NCBI GenBank assembly: GCA_012064415.1
Contig: SSNU01000082.1
Coordinates: forward strand, 124,001-188,000
Source: Gyrodactylus bullatarudis
Taxonomy: Eukaryota; Platyhelminthes; Monogenea; Gyrodactylidea; Gyrodactylidae
Direction: 5' to 3'
Length of the DNA stretch: 64,000 bases
The position numbers were made by a program, and so were the translations under genes. Positions 48,801 to 57,602 of the stretch are shown here, in pieces. The stretch's first letter is position 1, and the number at the start of each line of letters is the position of its first letter. Under the pieces are notes generated by a model. The model saw only the letters and a list, made by a program, of their open reading frames with translations, made no database searches and had not been told where the DNA came from.

Positions 48801-49604
48801 CCAGGAAACATTATCAAACCCAATAAATATGTATTTAAATTTAATCAATTTCAACGTTATCCTAAATAATTTTATAACTCAAACATTATTATTATTATTA
48901 TTAATAGAATAGAAATCTGATTTATTCTAAGTGTGTATTATATAATTGATTCGATTGCCACCAGATAAAGAAATGAATTAATTGTTTAGGATGATTTATT
49001 TAGAAAAATATATGACAGAGATCATCTCTATAGATTTTCCCATCTCATTTATCATTTCATGAAAAGATTTTTTTTGTAGAGTCTTAATATTTTTACATTG
49101 AACTTTCTCAAACTCTGAAACCGATAAACTTGAAAATTTTGATAATAAAGTAATTTTGATTTTTTTTCTTCCAGCTACACTCTCCAATGTGTTCTTCCGA
49201 TTAATTATTTTGTTGAAAAAGTCTACGTATTTCTCTGGTTCTGGTTTGTTGTATTAACAGCGTTGACATTAATAAGTACATTGATGTGGTGTTATAATAC
49301 AATTGTGCCAATGCGTAGGATTGCTTATATCAAACAATATATTCGTGCCATTCGACAGCTTTCCAATACTGAAGAGCGTGATTGTACTCGTTTTGTCAAT
49401 AATAATCTTGGTCCAGACGGTGTACTCATTTTGCAAGTTGTCTCACGAGCATCAAGTGACCTCATTGCATTAGATGTGACCGCCACCCTATGGGCCAATT
49501 ATCGACATGCCAAAATAACCGGTACTGAAGAAGATATTAATAGGTTTATTGAAACCGTCAACAGAGGCGGTGTCAGCAATAATAACAATAATAATAATTC
49601 TTGA
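21653..49604 (+). CDS. Innexin gap-junction channel protein, four coding exons
   Basis: Exons 21653-21803, 41750-41916, 41974-42446 and 49175-49604 join in frame to 406 codons and a stop; every junction is GT-AG. Innexins are four-pass membrane proteins that oligomerise into hemichannels and gap junctions, passing ions and small molecules between cells. Visible features are an N-terminal segment and TM1 (about 34-52), the first extracellular loop with paired cysteines C56 and C74, the YYQW signature at 103-106 before TM2, TM3 (about 190-213), a second loop with C250 and C269, and TM4 (about 275-303). The four loop cysteines are the family hallmark. A cytoplasmic tail follows, ending in seven Asn and a Ser. 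Length fits the family. The GKPIQCWVPQEFT loop resembles flatworm innexins as I remember them. A sequon NST occurs at residue 220. Confidence 0.95.
22043..22130. repeat. Foldback family A, left-end relic
   Basis: AAGCTAATTGTCACGAAGAT begins the copy and TTTACAAAAAACTCAATATT follows; the match stops after about 90 bp. Confidence 0.5.
22131..23807. other. Gene-poor intronic interval with two small hairpins
   Basis: ATGTCTAC at 22355-22362 is inverted at 22373-22380 with a 10-nt loop. AAAAGAGGA at 23772-23780 is inverted at 23783-23791 with a 2-nt loop, just outside the piggyBac left end. Nothing else was recognised. Confidence 0.5.
23812..25355 (-). mobile_element. piggyBac-type element, non-autonomous copy
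   Basis: The element is 1544 bp between TTAA duplications at 23808-23811 and 25356-25359, the obligatory piggyBac target site. The termini are CCCTCGCC and its exact inverse GGCGAGGG. Subterminal palindromes GGGGTTCATATGGACCC (near 23852) and GGGGTCCTTTTGGACCCC (near 25147) resemble the internal inverted repeats of piggyBac elements. The gene inside is on the minus strand and broken. It sits in innexin intron 1, opposite to the gene. Confidence 0.9.
23929..25094 (-). pseudogene. Broken piggyBac transposase
   Basis: Pieces in order on the minus strand: an acidic N-terminus (MTCRSDVLDSPEISLFLDSD...); a core with TVDEQLVGFRGRCAFKVY (first catalytic Asp); TITCDNFFTTF (second Asp); YYNSTKGGVDTLDQLVG (remaining Asp pair); and a Cys-rich C-terminal domain with CVICPRSRD and CDEHYEIICDSC, the zinc-binding module that contacts the ends. 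All known DDD residues are visible, but there are at least three frame breaks: near 24770 after KPAKYG, in an A run near 24450, and near 24140-24190 before the Cys-rich domain. About 150-200 residues between the acidic start and the core are missing compared with the family's usual length. It cannot make a full transposase as read. Confidence 0.85.
25360..27474. other. Intronic interval with single arms of repeat family D
   Basis: 25430-25560 and 26590-26690 carry the family D motif (AAATTTGATCTACAAGTA or AGATTAATTTTATTATATCG beside GCAATTT), related to the foldbacks at 27475-27946 and 45297-45625. No gene was recognised. Confidence 0.45.
27475..27946. repeat. Foldback element, family D
   Basis: The outer arms GCTAGCATCACATGTG (27475-27490) and CCATGTGATGCTAG (27931-27945) are inverted. 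The next part, CAAAATTACT then TCAAGTATTTTAACATCATC, pairs with GATGATGTTGAAATACTT near 27774. The centre is near 27700, around a CTATAGACTATAG palindrome. It is non-coding. Confidence 0.65.
27947..30253. other. Gene-poor intronic interval, nothing recognised
   Basis: Two overlapping short open frames around 29265-29659 have no recognisable similarity. Nothing else stands out. Confidence 0.4.
30254..30613. repeat. Foldback element with ~94-bp arms
   Basis: 30254-30347 is inverted at 30519-30613 with few differences: TAGAGAATTTTTCGCTGATT against AATCAGCGAAAAATTCTCTA, then CTACAATAGAGTTTTCGAGT against its inverse. The 170-nt spacer shares ordered blocks with 18040-18240. Confidence 0.75.
30614..36210. 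other. Gene-poor intronic interval
   Basis: Only AT-rich non-coding sequence is seen. Near 34358-34385 the palindromic CCATTGTTCCACCAGTGGAA resembles the subterminal part of the TTAA-bounded element at 57401. Around 32305-32360 there is a weak family C similarity. Confidence 0.4.
36211..36835. repeat. Foldback family A, full-length copy with TA duplication
   Basis: Terminal motif AACCTAATTGACATGAAG at the left and CATGTCAATTAGGTT at the right, with TA on both sides (36209-36210 and 36836-36837). The 625 bp fold into one long hairpin centred near 36520. The arms share GTCTAATGCTGATGTCGAAT-type sequence. The TA duplication suggests mobilisation by a Tc1/mariner- or pogo-type transposase; no coding capacity. 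Confidence 0.85.
36838..40290. other. Intronic interval; weak frame at 38570 and short repeats near 39560
   Basis: A 66-codon frame at 38570-38770 (+), containing NELPRLNPDFKFPRLVNCI, is less AT-driven than most but matches no family I know. At 39575-39650 a unit like TTGGTAATCAGTGTG repeats two to three times. Otherwise nothing was recognised. Confidence 0.35.
40291..40715. repeat. Family B interior, near-identical to 47892-48316
   Basis: These 425 bp align base for base with 47892-48316 at a constant offset of 7601; I saw only a couple of substitutions (for example at 40295 and 40540). The left end of the family is missing here and the sequence diverges after 40715. This implies a recent duplication or gene conversion. 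Confidence 0.85.
40929..41678. repeat. Foldback family A, full-length copy next to innexin exon 2
   Basis: It starts AACCTAATTGACATGAAG after TA (40927-40928) and ends CATGTCAATTAGGTT; the right-hand TA is not preserved. At 750 bp it forms a near-perfect hairpin. Opposite-strand open frames in the two arms give the same peptide because the arms are inverted copies. The right end is only 71 bp upstream of exon 2. Confidence 0.85.
41750..41916 (+). CDS. Innexin exon 2
   Basis: The acceptor TTTTTTCAATAG precedes 41750 and the donor GTAATT follows 41916. It codes residues 51-106, the first extracellular loop with both cysteines and the YYQW motif. Intron phase is 1 at the start and 0 at the end. 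Confidence 0.95.
41917..41973 (+). other. Innexin intron 2 (57 nt)
   Basis: GTAATTTTTT to TTTTTACAG, phase 0, splitting YYQW from the start of TM2. Confidence 0.9.
41974..42446 (+). CDS. Innexin exon 3
   Basis: The acceptor TTTTTACAG precedes 41974 and the donor AG|GTAAGA follows 42446. It codes residues 107-263 plus two bases: TM2, the cytoplasmic loop, TM3 and most of extracellular loop 2, including HFPRVTYC. The long minus-strand frame opposite it is a shadow. Confidence 0.95.
42903..43605. repeat. Foldback family A, full-length copy downstream of innexin exon 3
   Basis: 703 bp between TA at 42901-42902 and 43606-43607. The left end is AACCTAATTGACATGAAG and the right end TAATGTCAACTGGCT. 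The inverted halves meet near 43250. With the copy at 40929-41678 it brackets innexin exons 2 and 3. Confidence 0.85.
43608..45296. other. Gene-poor intronic interval, nothing recognised
   Basis: No repeat boundary or coding similarity was seen. Confidence 0.4.
45297..45625. repeat. Foldback element, family D
   Basis: Arms about 45324-45415 and 45527-45623 are inverted: ACATGATAAATTTAATCTTC then AAGTATTTTA pairs with TAAAATACTTGAAGATTAAA then TTTATCATAT. The spacer is about 110 nt. Confidence 0.65.
45626..46800. other. Gene-poor intronic interval, nothing recognised
   Basis: A 77-codon minus-strand frame (46543-46776) is Lys-rich and AT-driven and is not called. Confidence 0.35.
46801..47620. 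repeat. Foldback element of ~820 bp, one arm internally deleted
   Basis: The left arm starts TTAATATTATACATCAAAAA and the right arm ends with its inverse. The long arms share ACCTAACCTTTCAAAGATAG, GGTGACTCGTACCTTCCCAT and CATGGTTAGTCCTC. The left arm lacks about 70 nt present in the right arm near 47370-47445. No coding capacity; the short open frame in the right arm is a by-product. Confidence 0.8.
47829..48485. repeat. Foldback family B, complete copy
   Basis: The ends AGCTTAATTGATATGAAGTT and AACTTCATGTCAACCAACTT are inverted, and the first ~40 bp of each arm match well. The interior 47892-48316 is the near-identical partner of 40291-40715. Confidence 0.75.
48486..49174. other. Intronic interval before innexin exon 4, with an ATT run
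   Basis: An (ATT)n tract is near 48885-48905. A minus-strand frame at 48996-49187 overlaps the exon 4 acceptor and is spurious. Confidence 0.45.
49175..49604 (+). CDS. Innexin exon 4 and stop
   Basis: The acceptor TTTTTTTTCTTCCAG precedes 49175; the first base completes a Ser codon (AG|C). It codes YTLQCVLPINYFVEKVY with the last loop cysteine, TM4 (FLWFWFVVL...) and the C-terminal domain with LGPDGVLILQVVS, a stretch conserved across innexins. It ends in (AAT/AAC)7 TCT TGA. Confidence 0.95.
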
Positions 49605-51163
49605 TGGTGATTTATCGAAAGATACTCTCTCAAACGGTTATAAATTCATCCCTTTTTTACAACATGAAAAAAATTTCCAAATCCACCCTTCCCCCTTATG
49701 AAGAAAAATGTACCAATGCAAAAAGTGAATTAAAAATTTAAAAAACTATCAATGCCTGTGTCATAATTAATTATAATTATAATTATTAGGGAATGATTAA
49801 AGTTAGAATTCATTTATCCCTGTAAAATATTTCATGAAAAAAATTATCAATTTTAGGATAGCCCTCTCTTTATTGAAAAGTTTCGATACCACCCAAAGAG
49901 CAAATTTACAAGTCAGAAACAAAGATTGACGAAGACTGAAACGAAAATAGATTGTGCCAAATTTTACTTATGAATTTTCTTCATCACAATATTAAATTTC
50001 AGATAACCTATTAAAAATTCATCCTTTTACTATCTTTTACTCCTGACAAATATTATTTTAAAAAGTTCTTCCTCCATTATCCAAAAAGAAAAGCGAAAAG
50101 TTTTACTCAATTATTATTATTATTGTCAAAGCAAAAAAAGCTCTCTGTGAAAATTAATCAAGAGTTTTCTCAACGTATAAGAACCTCTTGAAGGTTGTTA
50201 TTCAAGTTTCTATTCATTTTAGATATCAACCGAACAGTCTTATCTTTGTCTATTTTCACATAATCTTATGACTTATTCCATGTTCCTTTTAGGCAAGAAA
50301 GATAGTATCACCCTTGTGTTTTTTGTAAATAGAAATTTTATTACTGGTAAACGATAACTGACAAAGAAAAAAAATATACATTTTATTATATATATACATA
50401 TATATATACACTTTTTACCGATTGACAATCCCAAACAATAAACTTCTTCCTTAAACAACATCTCTGTTTTTTTCTCAAGATTCTATTAATTAAATATTAT
50501 TATGTAATAGGAATGATAACAATGCAGAAAATAGAAGTTGACGAGAAGAGAAGACACGAAGAGGCCAAGAAATTATTGTTTTCCTTCGAAAATAACAAAA
50601 AAAATTTGTAAAAAAGACTATATAATGCCGATTAAACCCTATTTTTTCAAAGAAAACTTAAAAACTATTCCAAAATACCTTTAGAAATATTGACAATGTG
50701 AAAAAATCCAAATAACAATTGTATTTATGAATGTATTAAATAATGGTCTTTTTTTCTTTCGAATTGATAAAAACCACTTATTCTCTCTTCTGAGCTGCAT
50801 TTACCGTTGAAGGAAAAAATAAACATAATTTTGTGAGAAATATGTTTTCAACGAGAGTGAACAGAATGTGTTTTTCTCCCCTCAATGAGACTGTTTAAGA
50901 AAGAAAACCTTTTTTTATTAAATTTAAACCTCTTTTCCAAAATTGATTGATCACGATGAAACACTGCCCTACCCTCCTTTTGATGAAAATTAACAAAATT
51001 TATTATGAATTCTATCAATTATCAAAATTATTTGCTTGTTATTACTATCAAATTTAAAAATACAAAAAATTAAAAAAAACAAGATTTTATTTTTATTGAG
51101 ATTTCAAAATTCAAAAATTGCCTTATATCATGAAATAGAAGAAAGTTCAGGTTACTAGCGTCT
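49605..51163 (+). other. Innexin 3' flank; possible poly(A) signal
   Basis: The 3' UTR starts at 49605. The first clean AATAAA I find downstream is at 50437-50442, just after a TA-rich microsatellite (50385-50409). A transcript end could be there or at a non-canonical signal earlier. Confidence 0.35.
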
Positions 51164-51226
51164 CATCCGCTGAAGAAGGGACTTGACTAACTCAGTACTG
51201 AAACGCCTGCAAGAGGCTTTGGTAAA
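51164..51226 (+). ncRNA. Hammerhead-ribozyme-like motif
   Basis: The catalytic core pieces are in order: CTGAAGA at 51170-51176 (fits CUGANGA), a helix-capable insert (ACTTGACTAACTCAGT, stem II with a bulge), GAAA at 51200-51203, then C and a clean small hairpin GCCT-GCAAG-AGGC, then TTTGG, whose GG can pair with CC just before the core (stem I). Penelope-like retroelements are known to carry type I hammerheads with short stem III. Pairings next to the cleavage site are imperfect (a C-T mismatch in stem III, about 3 bp in stem I), so it may be a decayed copy. Confidence 0.4.
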
Positions 51227-51870
51227 AGTTTTGTTATGTATTCCGATTTTTATAATTACGAATCATTATTGAAGATTTCAGATTCCAACAATTTTCATAT
51301 TGATCTTGGAAGTTAATTTTTCCAATATACTATTACTATTACGTAATCAATTTTTTAAAAGCTTTTTTGTAAGTATTGAAATACAAGGGTTAGACATCAT
51401 CTTTTGGATACAGGACTCAACCCGTCTATGAATGCCGTATTTTATAGGTTTTGAATTCGTTAGTTGTTGAGTCTAATCCAAAATGTGTGACTTTTCAGCA
51501 TTGATTTAGAAATTATTAGAGACTTATAGACCCATGCCTCTAAACCCCTAGATAAACATTAATCACGTTTATTAAGAGGCAAACCAAAAATCTTCAGTAC
51601 AAAATTTTGTTCCGTGATAATTTATATAAATCTGCATATGATGAAATAATTTTATTAGGATGAAATATCAATTCCCAAATCTACCTGATTTGAAAAATGT
51701 AATGCAAATGCAGAATTTTCATTCGCAATTTTCTCCTTCTAAAAATCTGAGACTAATTTATTTTTCTCCCTCATTTTCGGTTGTTTTTTTCCATTATTCA
51801 TCAATTTTCATCTGGTAAACCCATGTCTGAGAAATTTTGAAATTTAATTAATCAATTTTTGTAGATTAAT
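51227..51870. other. Gene-poor interval with a repeat shared with 56.5 kb
   Basis: 51440-51560 shares TGTGACTTTTCAGCATTGAT then TTAGAAAT and CCTCTAAAC with 56550-56635 in the same orientation. Confidence 0.5.
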
Positions 51871-51872
51871 AC

Positions 51873-53569
51873 AATCGTGGACAGAACTGGTGGAGTGAAC
51901 TTTTGCGAGAAATTGCGTGAATATTTTCGGTATATTCCTGATGTATTATTGGTATATTGGTAAGAGAAAACATATGGAATCGTCAAATTTCGGATAAAAG
52001 TCTTAGAACACTATGATGTAAAAATCATGAATATAAGATTGCAAGATAAATTATAAATGGATTAAAATTCAATAAATATGCTATTTAAATACATAATTCT
52101 TAAAGTATGCTTATTTTAATAATTTTCGTTTCAATAAAACTCAGTTTTGTCTTAAATAAAGAGAATGGAGGAGATGAAATCTCTAATTTTATGAATATTA
52201 TAAATCATAGATAGGAGTCAATTATATTGAAGAAATGGAAATATTATAATATAACTGTTGAGAAGATGAACTAGATGAATCCTCGACTTCCAATATTTGC
52301 CAAACTGTCAAGGTCATTATTAAAACAAGGAATTAAATAATGAACATCCCCAATGTGATAATCTTGTTTTATTAATAATAAATAAATGAACTTAAAAACT
52401 TACCTTGCCCCAAATCACGTGTTGTTATTAAAATGTCTGATGAGAAGGATATAACAATAACTATTTGTCCTCTTAAATTTTCCGAGATAAAAGGGTTCTT
52501 TTTTCGATTGAAAGTAGTAAAATTAGGAATTAGGAAATTTTTCCTTTTTAGAATTTATATTTAAAAATTTACACATATAAAGTTAAAAGTAAAACTCAAA
52601 AATAAAACATCTACAATTGTTTAAGCTCATCAATTTAGAAATATCTGAAAAAATATCATACGAATATGAAGAATTTTTATAAAATAAAACAAATCTGAAC
52701 GTTTTTTTCGAGTTTATATTTTGTTTTCTTAAATAAACAGAACCTTTTCGTATTGAGTAATTCTATTATATTTTCATATTTTATTTATTTTAGCATGAAA
52801 CGCTTATTTAGCGAATAGATTTTTTAATAGATCGATAGAGCAACTAAAATTAATTATTATTCATACTCAACCTGTTTAACAGCTCATTATTAATATCGTT
52901 TGATCTCATTTTTTAACCCAACTTGGAAGAATTTCATTTTAAGCTTATGACTGACAGGGTCTTTCAGAACATCCATTAATCATTTATATATAGTTCTTAA
53001 TAATTTTCTAACTGGTAAATCTATTCATTTTCCTGAATGAAAAAGTCAAAGAGTTCATTTTTTCATAAATTCATGAATTTCTTCTTTCGGTATAATTTAT
53101 ACGGATCTATCTTACCTATTAATAAATCCTATACATATAATGATCAGAATTTATTTGTCTTTCTATTGAGGCCCTTTTCAGCTAGGTATTTTGTGAAGTT
53201 AGATCCACAAGGTCTTAAATTTGTTCCTATATATCGAAATATGACTTATTACAATACTACTTTTAAGTAAAAATGGTGTAAAACGACTTTTGAAAGAAGA
53301 GTTTTTGTAGAATTTTTTATTTTCAAATGAAAGAGCGCATTTGATAGGCTCCAATGAACATTTTTTATTCTCTCTGGAGCAAATAATAAAGTCAGTATTA
53401 ACCTCTAAAGTAATCAATTTTGACCCATAAAAATTTTGCGGCCCTAACATTAACATTCGAACAAAATAATACCACCAATGGATTTCTTGCAAAAATTTGA
53501 TCCTTTTCGTGGTATATGCCGTTTTATTTTCGTCGGATTGGCTTACTCCACCAGTTCTGTCCACGACTG
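51873..53569. mobile_element. Non-autonomous element with Tc1-like TIRs
   Basis: TIRs start CAATCGTGGACAGAACTGG (left) and CAGTCGTGGACAGAACTGG (right, inverted), about 26 bp with one mismatch, and TA lies on each side (51871-51872 and 53570-53571). The sequence type is reminiscent of Tc1/mariner ends. The 1.7-kb interior shows no transposase. A 121-codon minus-strand frame next to the right end (53199-53564) starts inside the TIR and matches nothing known. Confidence 0.75.
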
Positions 53570-53571
53570 TA

Positions 53572-54701
53572 TCAAAAAAATATAGATAAAAATATGAAAT
53601 ACTCGAAATTCAATTAATCACCAAGTTTATTTAAAAGTACCGAAAAGTATTATTTTAGAGAAAATATCTTTTTTACAAAAATGAAGCTAAACGATTTTTA
53701 TTCATTTTAATAAGTTCCTTTATCAAATTTTTTACAGAAAAAGACAAAATCTAAGGAGTAGATCAATTATGAATTCTTTAAGCGATGAAAAGTAACTAGT
53801 CGATTTGGGATAAAATAAAAGGCAATTATCGTCACAAAAAATGGTCAAGAAGTAAAAAAATAAGAATCTGCTTTAAGAAAATTAATTTTGAGTTAAACAT
53901 GGACAGTAAACTTTATCTTTCCCGGCCTTTTCATATACCTGTGAGCATTTAGTATATGACTTGAGACAGGTAAATATTACAAAATCAGTTTGACAGACTT
54001 TGAAAAGAATTTTCTTGGCCAAGAATACGATATTCATACTGTAAAACCTTTGGGGGAATAGATAAATTCAGTAAATTCAAAGGAATCTATTAAATGAAAA
54101 AAATTCCTTTGTGCTAAATATAATCATTATATTCTCGCTCTCTTGGCTCAGCAAAATTTTTTCATCATCAATCCAATTGATGGAAAAAGGGGGAAACCAC
54201 AGAAATCCCTAATCAATCAAAGTAAACAATGAAATTATCATATGTAAAGTAATAATAATAATTCATAAAAGTACTTGTTAGTAGTATAGTTATTTCTATA
54301 GTTAATTTAGTACATTAAATTTTCAATGATTAGTTTTTTAATTATTTTACTAAAGATACTCTGAAAATGTACTTTATTCGTTTATCCCATTTTAACCAGG
54401 TGACTGATTGATTCTCAAGCATATGAGCATTTGCCAGATGAACATTTAAAGATATTGTTATCAAGAATTCTCATGATGGAAATCGATACTAATATGTCTC
54501 TATGGGTTACATATTATTATTCTTGAACAATTTTATTCTCTATCATGAGTACACTCAGAATCATGATTTTATTCACTTCTTCGATTCTTGCTAATGAGTA
54601 AAATTTTAAATAGTTTATCCAATCAAATTAGACCAAAAGGCTTATCAAACATCCTAGATAAAAGTTCATTTTCTAAATTTCTTATGAAAAACAACTCATT
54701 A
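53572..54701. other. Gene-poor interval, nothing recognised
   Basis: AT-rich with no repeat or coding similarity seen. Confidence 0.4.
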
Positions 54702-55037
54702 TTAACTATAACGTTGTTCGCTTGTTGCCTGAATATGTTGTATTCTGGCTTGTATTGGTCTATCTGTATAAAAAGAAAAAGGAGAGAAAGGTGTAGTATT
54801 TCTTAGAAAATAAGGATTATAAAAATTACAGTGATTGTTATAGTAATCAGAATTATTCGAGTAATAACTCTGATAATATAATTCATCACTTGAAAGAACA
54901 TTAAAATTAAAATTCGAATAAAAAACATTTAGATTACCCTGATAAAAATAGTTAGGACTCACACAATATTTCGAATACATGTCGTATTCTTCTTCTGGCG
55001 TGAGATTTTTCAAAAAACTTAAACCCTGTTTGTCCAA
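54702..55037 (-). CDS. Unrecognised Asn/Tyr/Phe-rich open frame
   Basis: About 111 codons on the minus strand, opening right after a stop with a TTG rather than ATG. It begins LDKQGLSFLKNLTPEEEYDM and becomes low-complexity (many Asn, Tyr, Phe), ending QATSEQRYS. It lies immediately downstream of the Penelope-like fragment on the same strand. The EEEYDMYSKYC part is not obviously AT-driven, but I recognise no family. It may be chance or the tail of a retroelement. Confidence 0.2.
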   Translation of the reverse strand: MDKQGLSFLKNLTPEEEYDMYSKYCVSPNYFYQGNLNVFYSNFNFNVLSSDELYYQSYYSNNSDYYNNHCNFYNPYFLRNTTPFSPFSFYTDRPIQARIQHIQATSEQRYS

Positions 55038-55071
55038 TCAAAACATTGAACCAATCAGATTTCTTCTCAAC

Positions 55072-55312
55072 TTTAATCAATCAATTCTAACCAACGATTT
55101 CCAATATTTATATCCGTCTTATTACCATTAACAACCTCGTTTAGTTTAATCTCTATAGACTCCAAAATCATATTTTTATACTTATTTCTCATGTTTCCTA
55201 GACTTCTTACGTCATTAAAATCTATGATATGATCTGGATTATCAACCCAGTGTTTAGCTAATGCTGACTTGTCTACCTGTACTTTTTCTATAGCCTTTTT
55301 GTGTTCCTTACA
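55072..55312 (-). pseudogene. Penelope-like element: GIY-YIG endonuclease C-terminal fragment
   Basis: On the minus strand the frame reads IRCKEHKKAIEKVQVDKSAL then AKHWVDNPDHIIDFNDVRSL and continues to a stop after RWLELID. The order R.KEH.....KSALA.H......I.F..V..L......+...E...I is the conserved second half of the GIY-YIG nuclease at the C-terminus of Penelope-like retrotransposons, which nicks DNA to prime reverse transcription. The GIY and YIG motifs and the reverse transcriptase upstream are missing; a stop (TAA) precedes IRCKEH. The next upstream minus-strand frame (55314-55526) does not look like the missing part. A truncated, dead copy. Confidence 0.7.
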
Positions 55313-55649
55313 TCTAATTTAACTTATGTACAGTTTCAACTTCGTTAGTTATTATTTCTATGGTATGTTCGAGACTAAATTTTGAAAAAAATTGGTCATG
55401 ATTAGTTGATTTATTTTTGATTAGGCATCCTTTTGGGATAATTTGTTTCGATAGACACATTTGAAAAAAGTTAAGATGAGAAATAAGTTTAATTCGCCTA
55501 AAAACACATTTAGAAATAAGACTCATTATTATAAAAGTTTGAATAATATTTTGATATGTAATTCAAGAATTGTTTCGAAACCTAGGGAAAATATACTTTA
55601 TGATTTATTGGGATCAAAAATAGATGACCTTGAATTTTTATCTTTTTAG

Positions 55650-56156
55650 CAGAAACTGTTCCCTGCGCTTGAAAAGCGATGAATAAAATAGGACAAAAGT
55701 GTACATGAATTTTTTTTGTATATTTTTGAGGACATAAGGATTAAATCTTATATTAATATTCGTGTAAGTTTATGTATTTTTTGTTTCTCAAGAAAAATAA
55801 TCATTAGGTGTTAATTTTTTCAAAATAAACAAGATTTTTTGCTGTTGTATTTTCTGGAACTAAGAGTAAAAAACAGTGTTCATTTTTATTAGATTATCCT
55901 CTTTTGTTGGAAAAGTAAACTCTTTTCTCTTTACTATTCCAAATAACTGAAGTTAATCGGTATTAGAATTGGTAGAAAAATTATTAGTTAGAATCTCCAG
56001 TTTCATCGGCGGTTTGGGTTCGAATACCACTGGTGCTAGTTACTTTTTCCACATTCCCAAGAGTCTTGAGTCAAAACTGAATCAGAGAAAAGATGGACTA
56101 ACACGAAGAAGAGAATTTCAGAGCCTCATACTAATTCCATAAGTTGAATACTAATT
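55650..56156. other. Gene-poor interval, nothing recognised
   Basis: No coding similarity or repeat boundary was seen. Confidence 0.4.
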
Positions 56157-56419
56157 CCTTTCTAATTCCACGGCCCAATTCGAATTCTTTGTCTAATTTT
56201 GGTACCAAATATCAGCACATAACTGCTTCAAATCGTTGAAATTGATAGAATATTGAATTCTGAAGTTGAAAAAGTGGAAATTTAGTGCATTTTCGAAATT
56301 CGGCCTAATTTTTCAGAAAGTTTTTCTAATTCCCACAACTCGGTGGCTTATACCACTATGGAATTCGAAAAATATTGAGTTTTTTGTAAAAATAGTAAAG
56401 TTTTCATGTCAACTAGCTT
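56157..56419. repeat. Foldback family A, right half
   Basis: It contains GAATTCTTTGTCTAATTTTG, AACTGCTTCAAATCGTTGAA and AAGTTGAAAAAGTGGAAATT and ends CATGTCAACTAGCTT next to TA (56420-56421). The left half is absent or very decayed. Confidence 0.7.
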
Positions 56420-56497
56420 TATTAACTAAACTCATTTCTTGTTGATAAATTTATTAATCTATCTTGATAAGAGCCGAATAAATCAAGAACGATGATG

Positions 56498-56905
56498 TTG
56501 CCGATTTTTCAGTAAAAATTTATAAAACCTATGAAAATATAGGCAAGTTGTTGAATCTTATCCAAAATTTGTGACTTTTCAGCATTGATTTAGAAATAAT
56601 TAGACTCATCCCTCTAAACTCCTAGATAAATGAAGCTATTCTCGATGAATATGGGAATTCATGATTTTTTCAAAAATCTCATTTTCTCATCAAGGTATCG
56701 AAATTTTTGTAAGATTCAAAATGTACACTTTTACTGATTTTAAAAAACAAATTGATAAAAGTGTTTTTGGAAAATTTTAGAGACATTTTAAAATTCGAGA
56801 TCGCGCGATTTTTTTAAACTTTGAGTTGAAAATTTTAGTTGATTTCGATAATGTTGCCAATTTTTCAGTAAAAATTTATAAAACCTATGAAAATATGGGC
56901 AAGTA
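56498..56905. repeat. Family C copy and local duplication
   Basis: GCCGATTTTTCAGTAAAAAT (about 56502) recurs as GCCAATTTTTCAGTAAAAAT (about 56844) followed by TTATAAAACCTATGAAAATA. Between them is a family C copy starting GAAGCTATTCTCGATGAATA, comparable with 7913-8160. Confidence 0.6.
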
Positions 56906-57602
56906 ACAACTCTAAAAATTCAACACGGTACTGGATCATTTATTGGGATATTTATCATGGATCTAACCAATTTCAGTGAAGCGCCAAAATTTTAGAAGAA
57001 ATCAAAACTTATGATGGTAAGAAAAAGAAACCAAACAGCAAGAAGATGATCTTATTAAATTTTGATGTCTTTTCCTTTTCTATCTGATTGATTTTTATGA
57101 TTGCAAGATTTTCTTAATATTGGTAGAAAAATATTTGGAAATAATCATAAAATGAAAGGAAATTCTAATTCCTCTAATTAATGGGAATTAGTTTGATTAG
57201 ATGAATTGATTGGAAGAATTGTACATTGTGGATTTTTCGCCGAATTAAATGAATCTAGAAAAATTTACTAAACTCAGAATGGAATTCCTAATAATACTAA
57301 TTAACATAGGACATTTTCAAATGTTTGATGTCAAAAATACTCTATTTAACACTGTAAGAATGGAATAAAAACGTCTGATTTCTTAATTTTCTTCTTTTAA
57401 GTCCCTTCATGTCCCATTGTTCCATCAGTGGATCACATCACTTTCCAAATTTATCCAACTACAAGAATGTTTTTATAATTCATAAAGATAGCTTTTCACT
57501 GACACTAACCAAAGTTACCTGAAGAAGGGTGATTTTTCTGAAAATCTAGTCAAATAATATATCTCTCGTAGTTTAGAAGCCAAAAATGCCAAATTTAACA
57601 TA

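Larger units (their letters stand above)
42447..49174 (+). other. Innexin intron 3 (6.7 kb)
   Basis: Phase 2 intron between TM3/loop 2 and the last loop cysteine. It contains foldbacks at 42903-43605, 45297-45625, 46801-47620 and 47829-48485. Confidence 0.85.

Noticed and set aside
53199..53564. 121-codon minus-strand frame at the edge of the Tc1-like element
   Set aside because: It starts inside the TIR and has no transposase motifs; probably chance.
55461..55649. 62-codon plus-strand frame near the Penelope-like fragment
   Set aside because: Opposite strand to the GIY-YIG fragment, with no recognisable retroelement motif.
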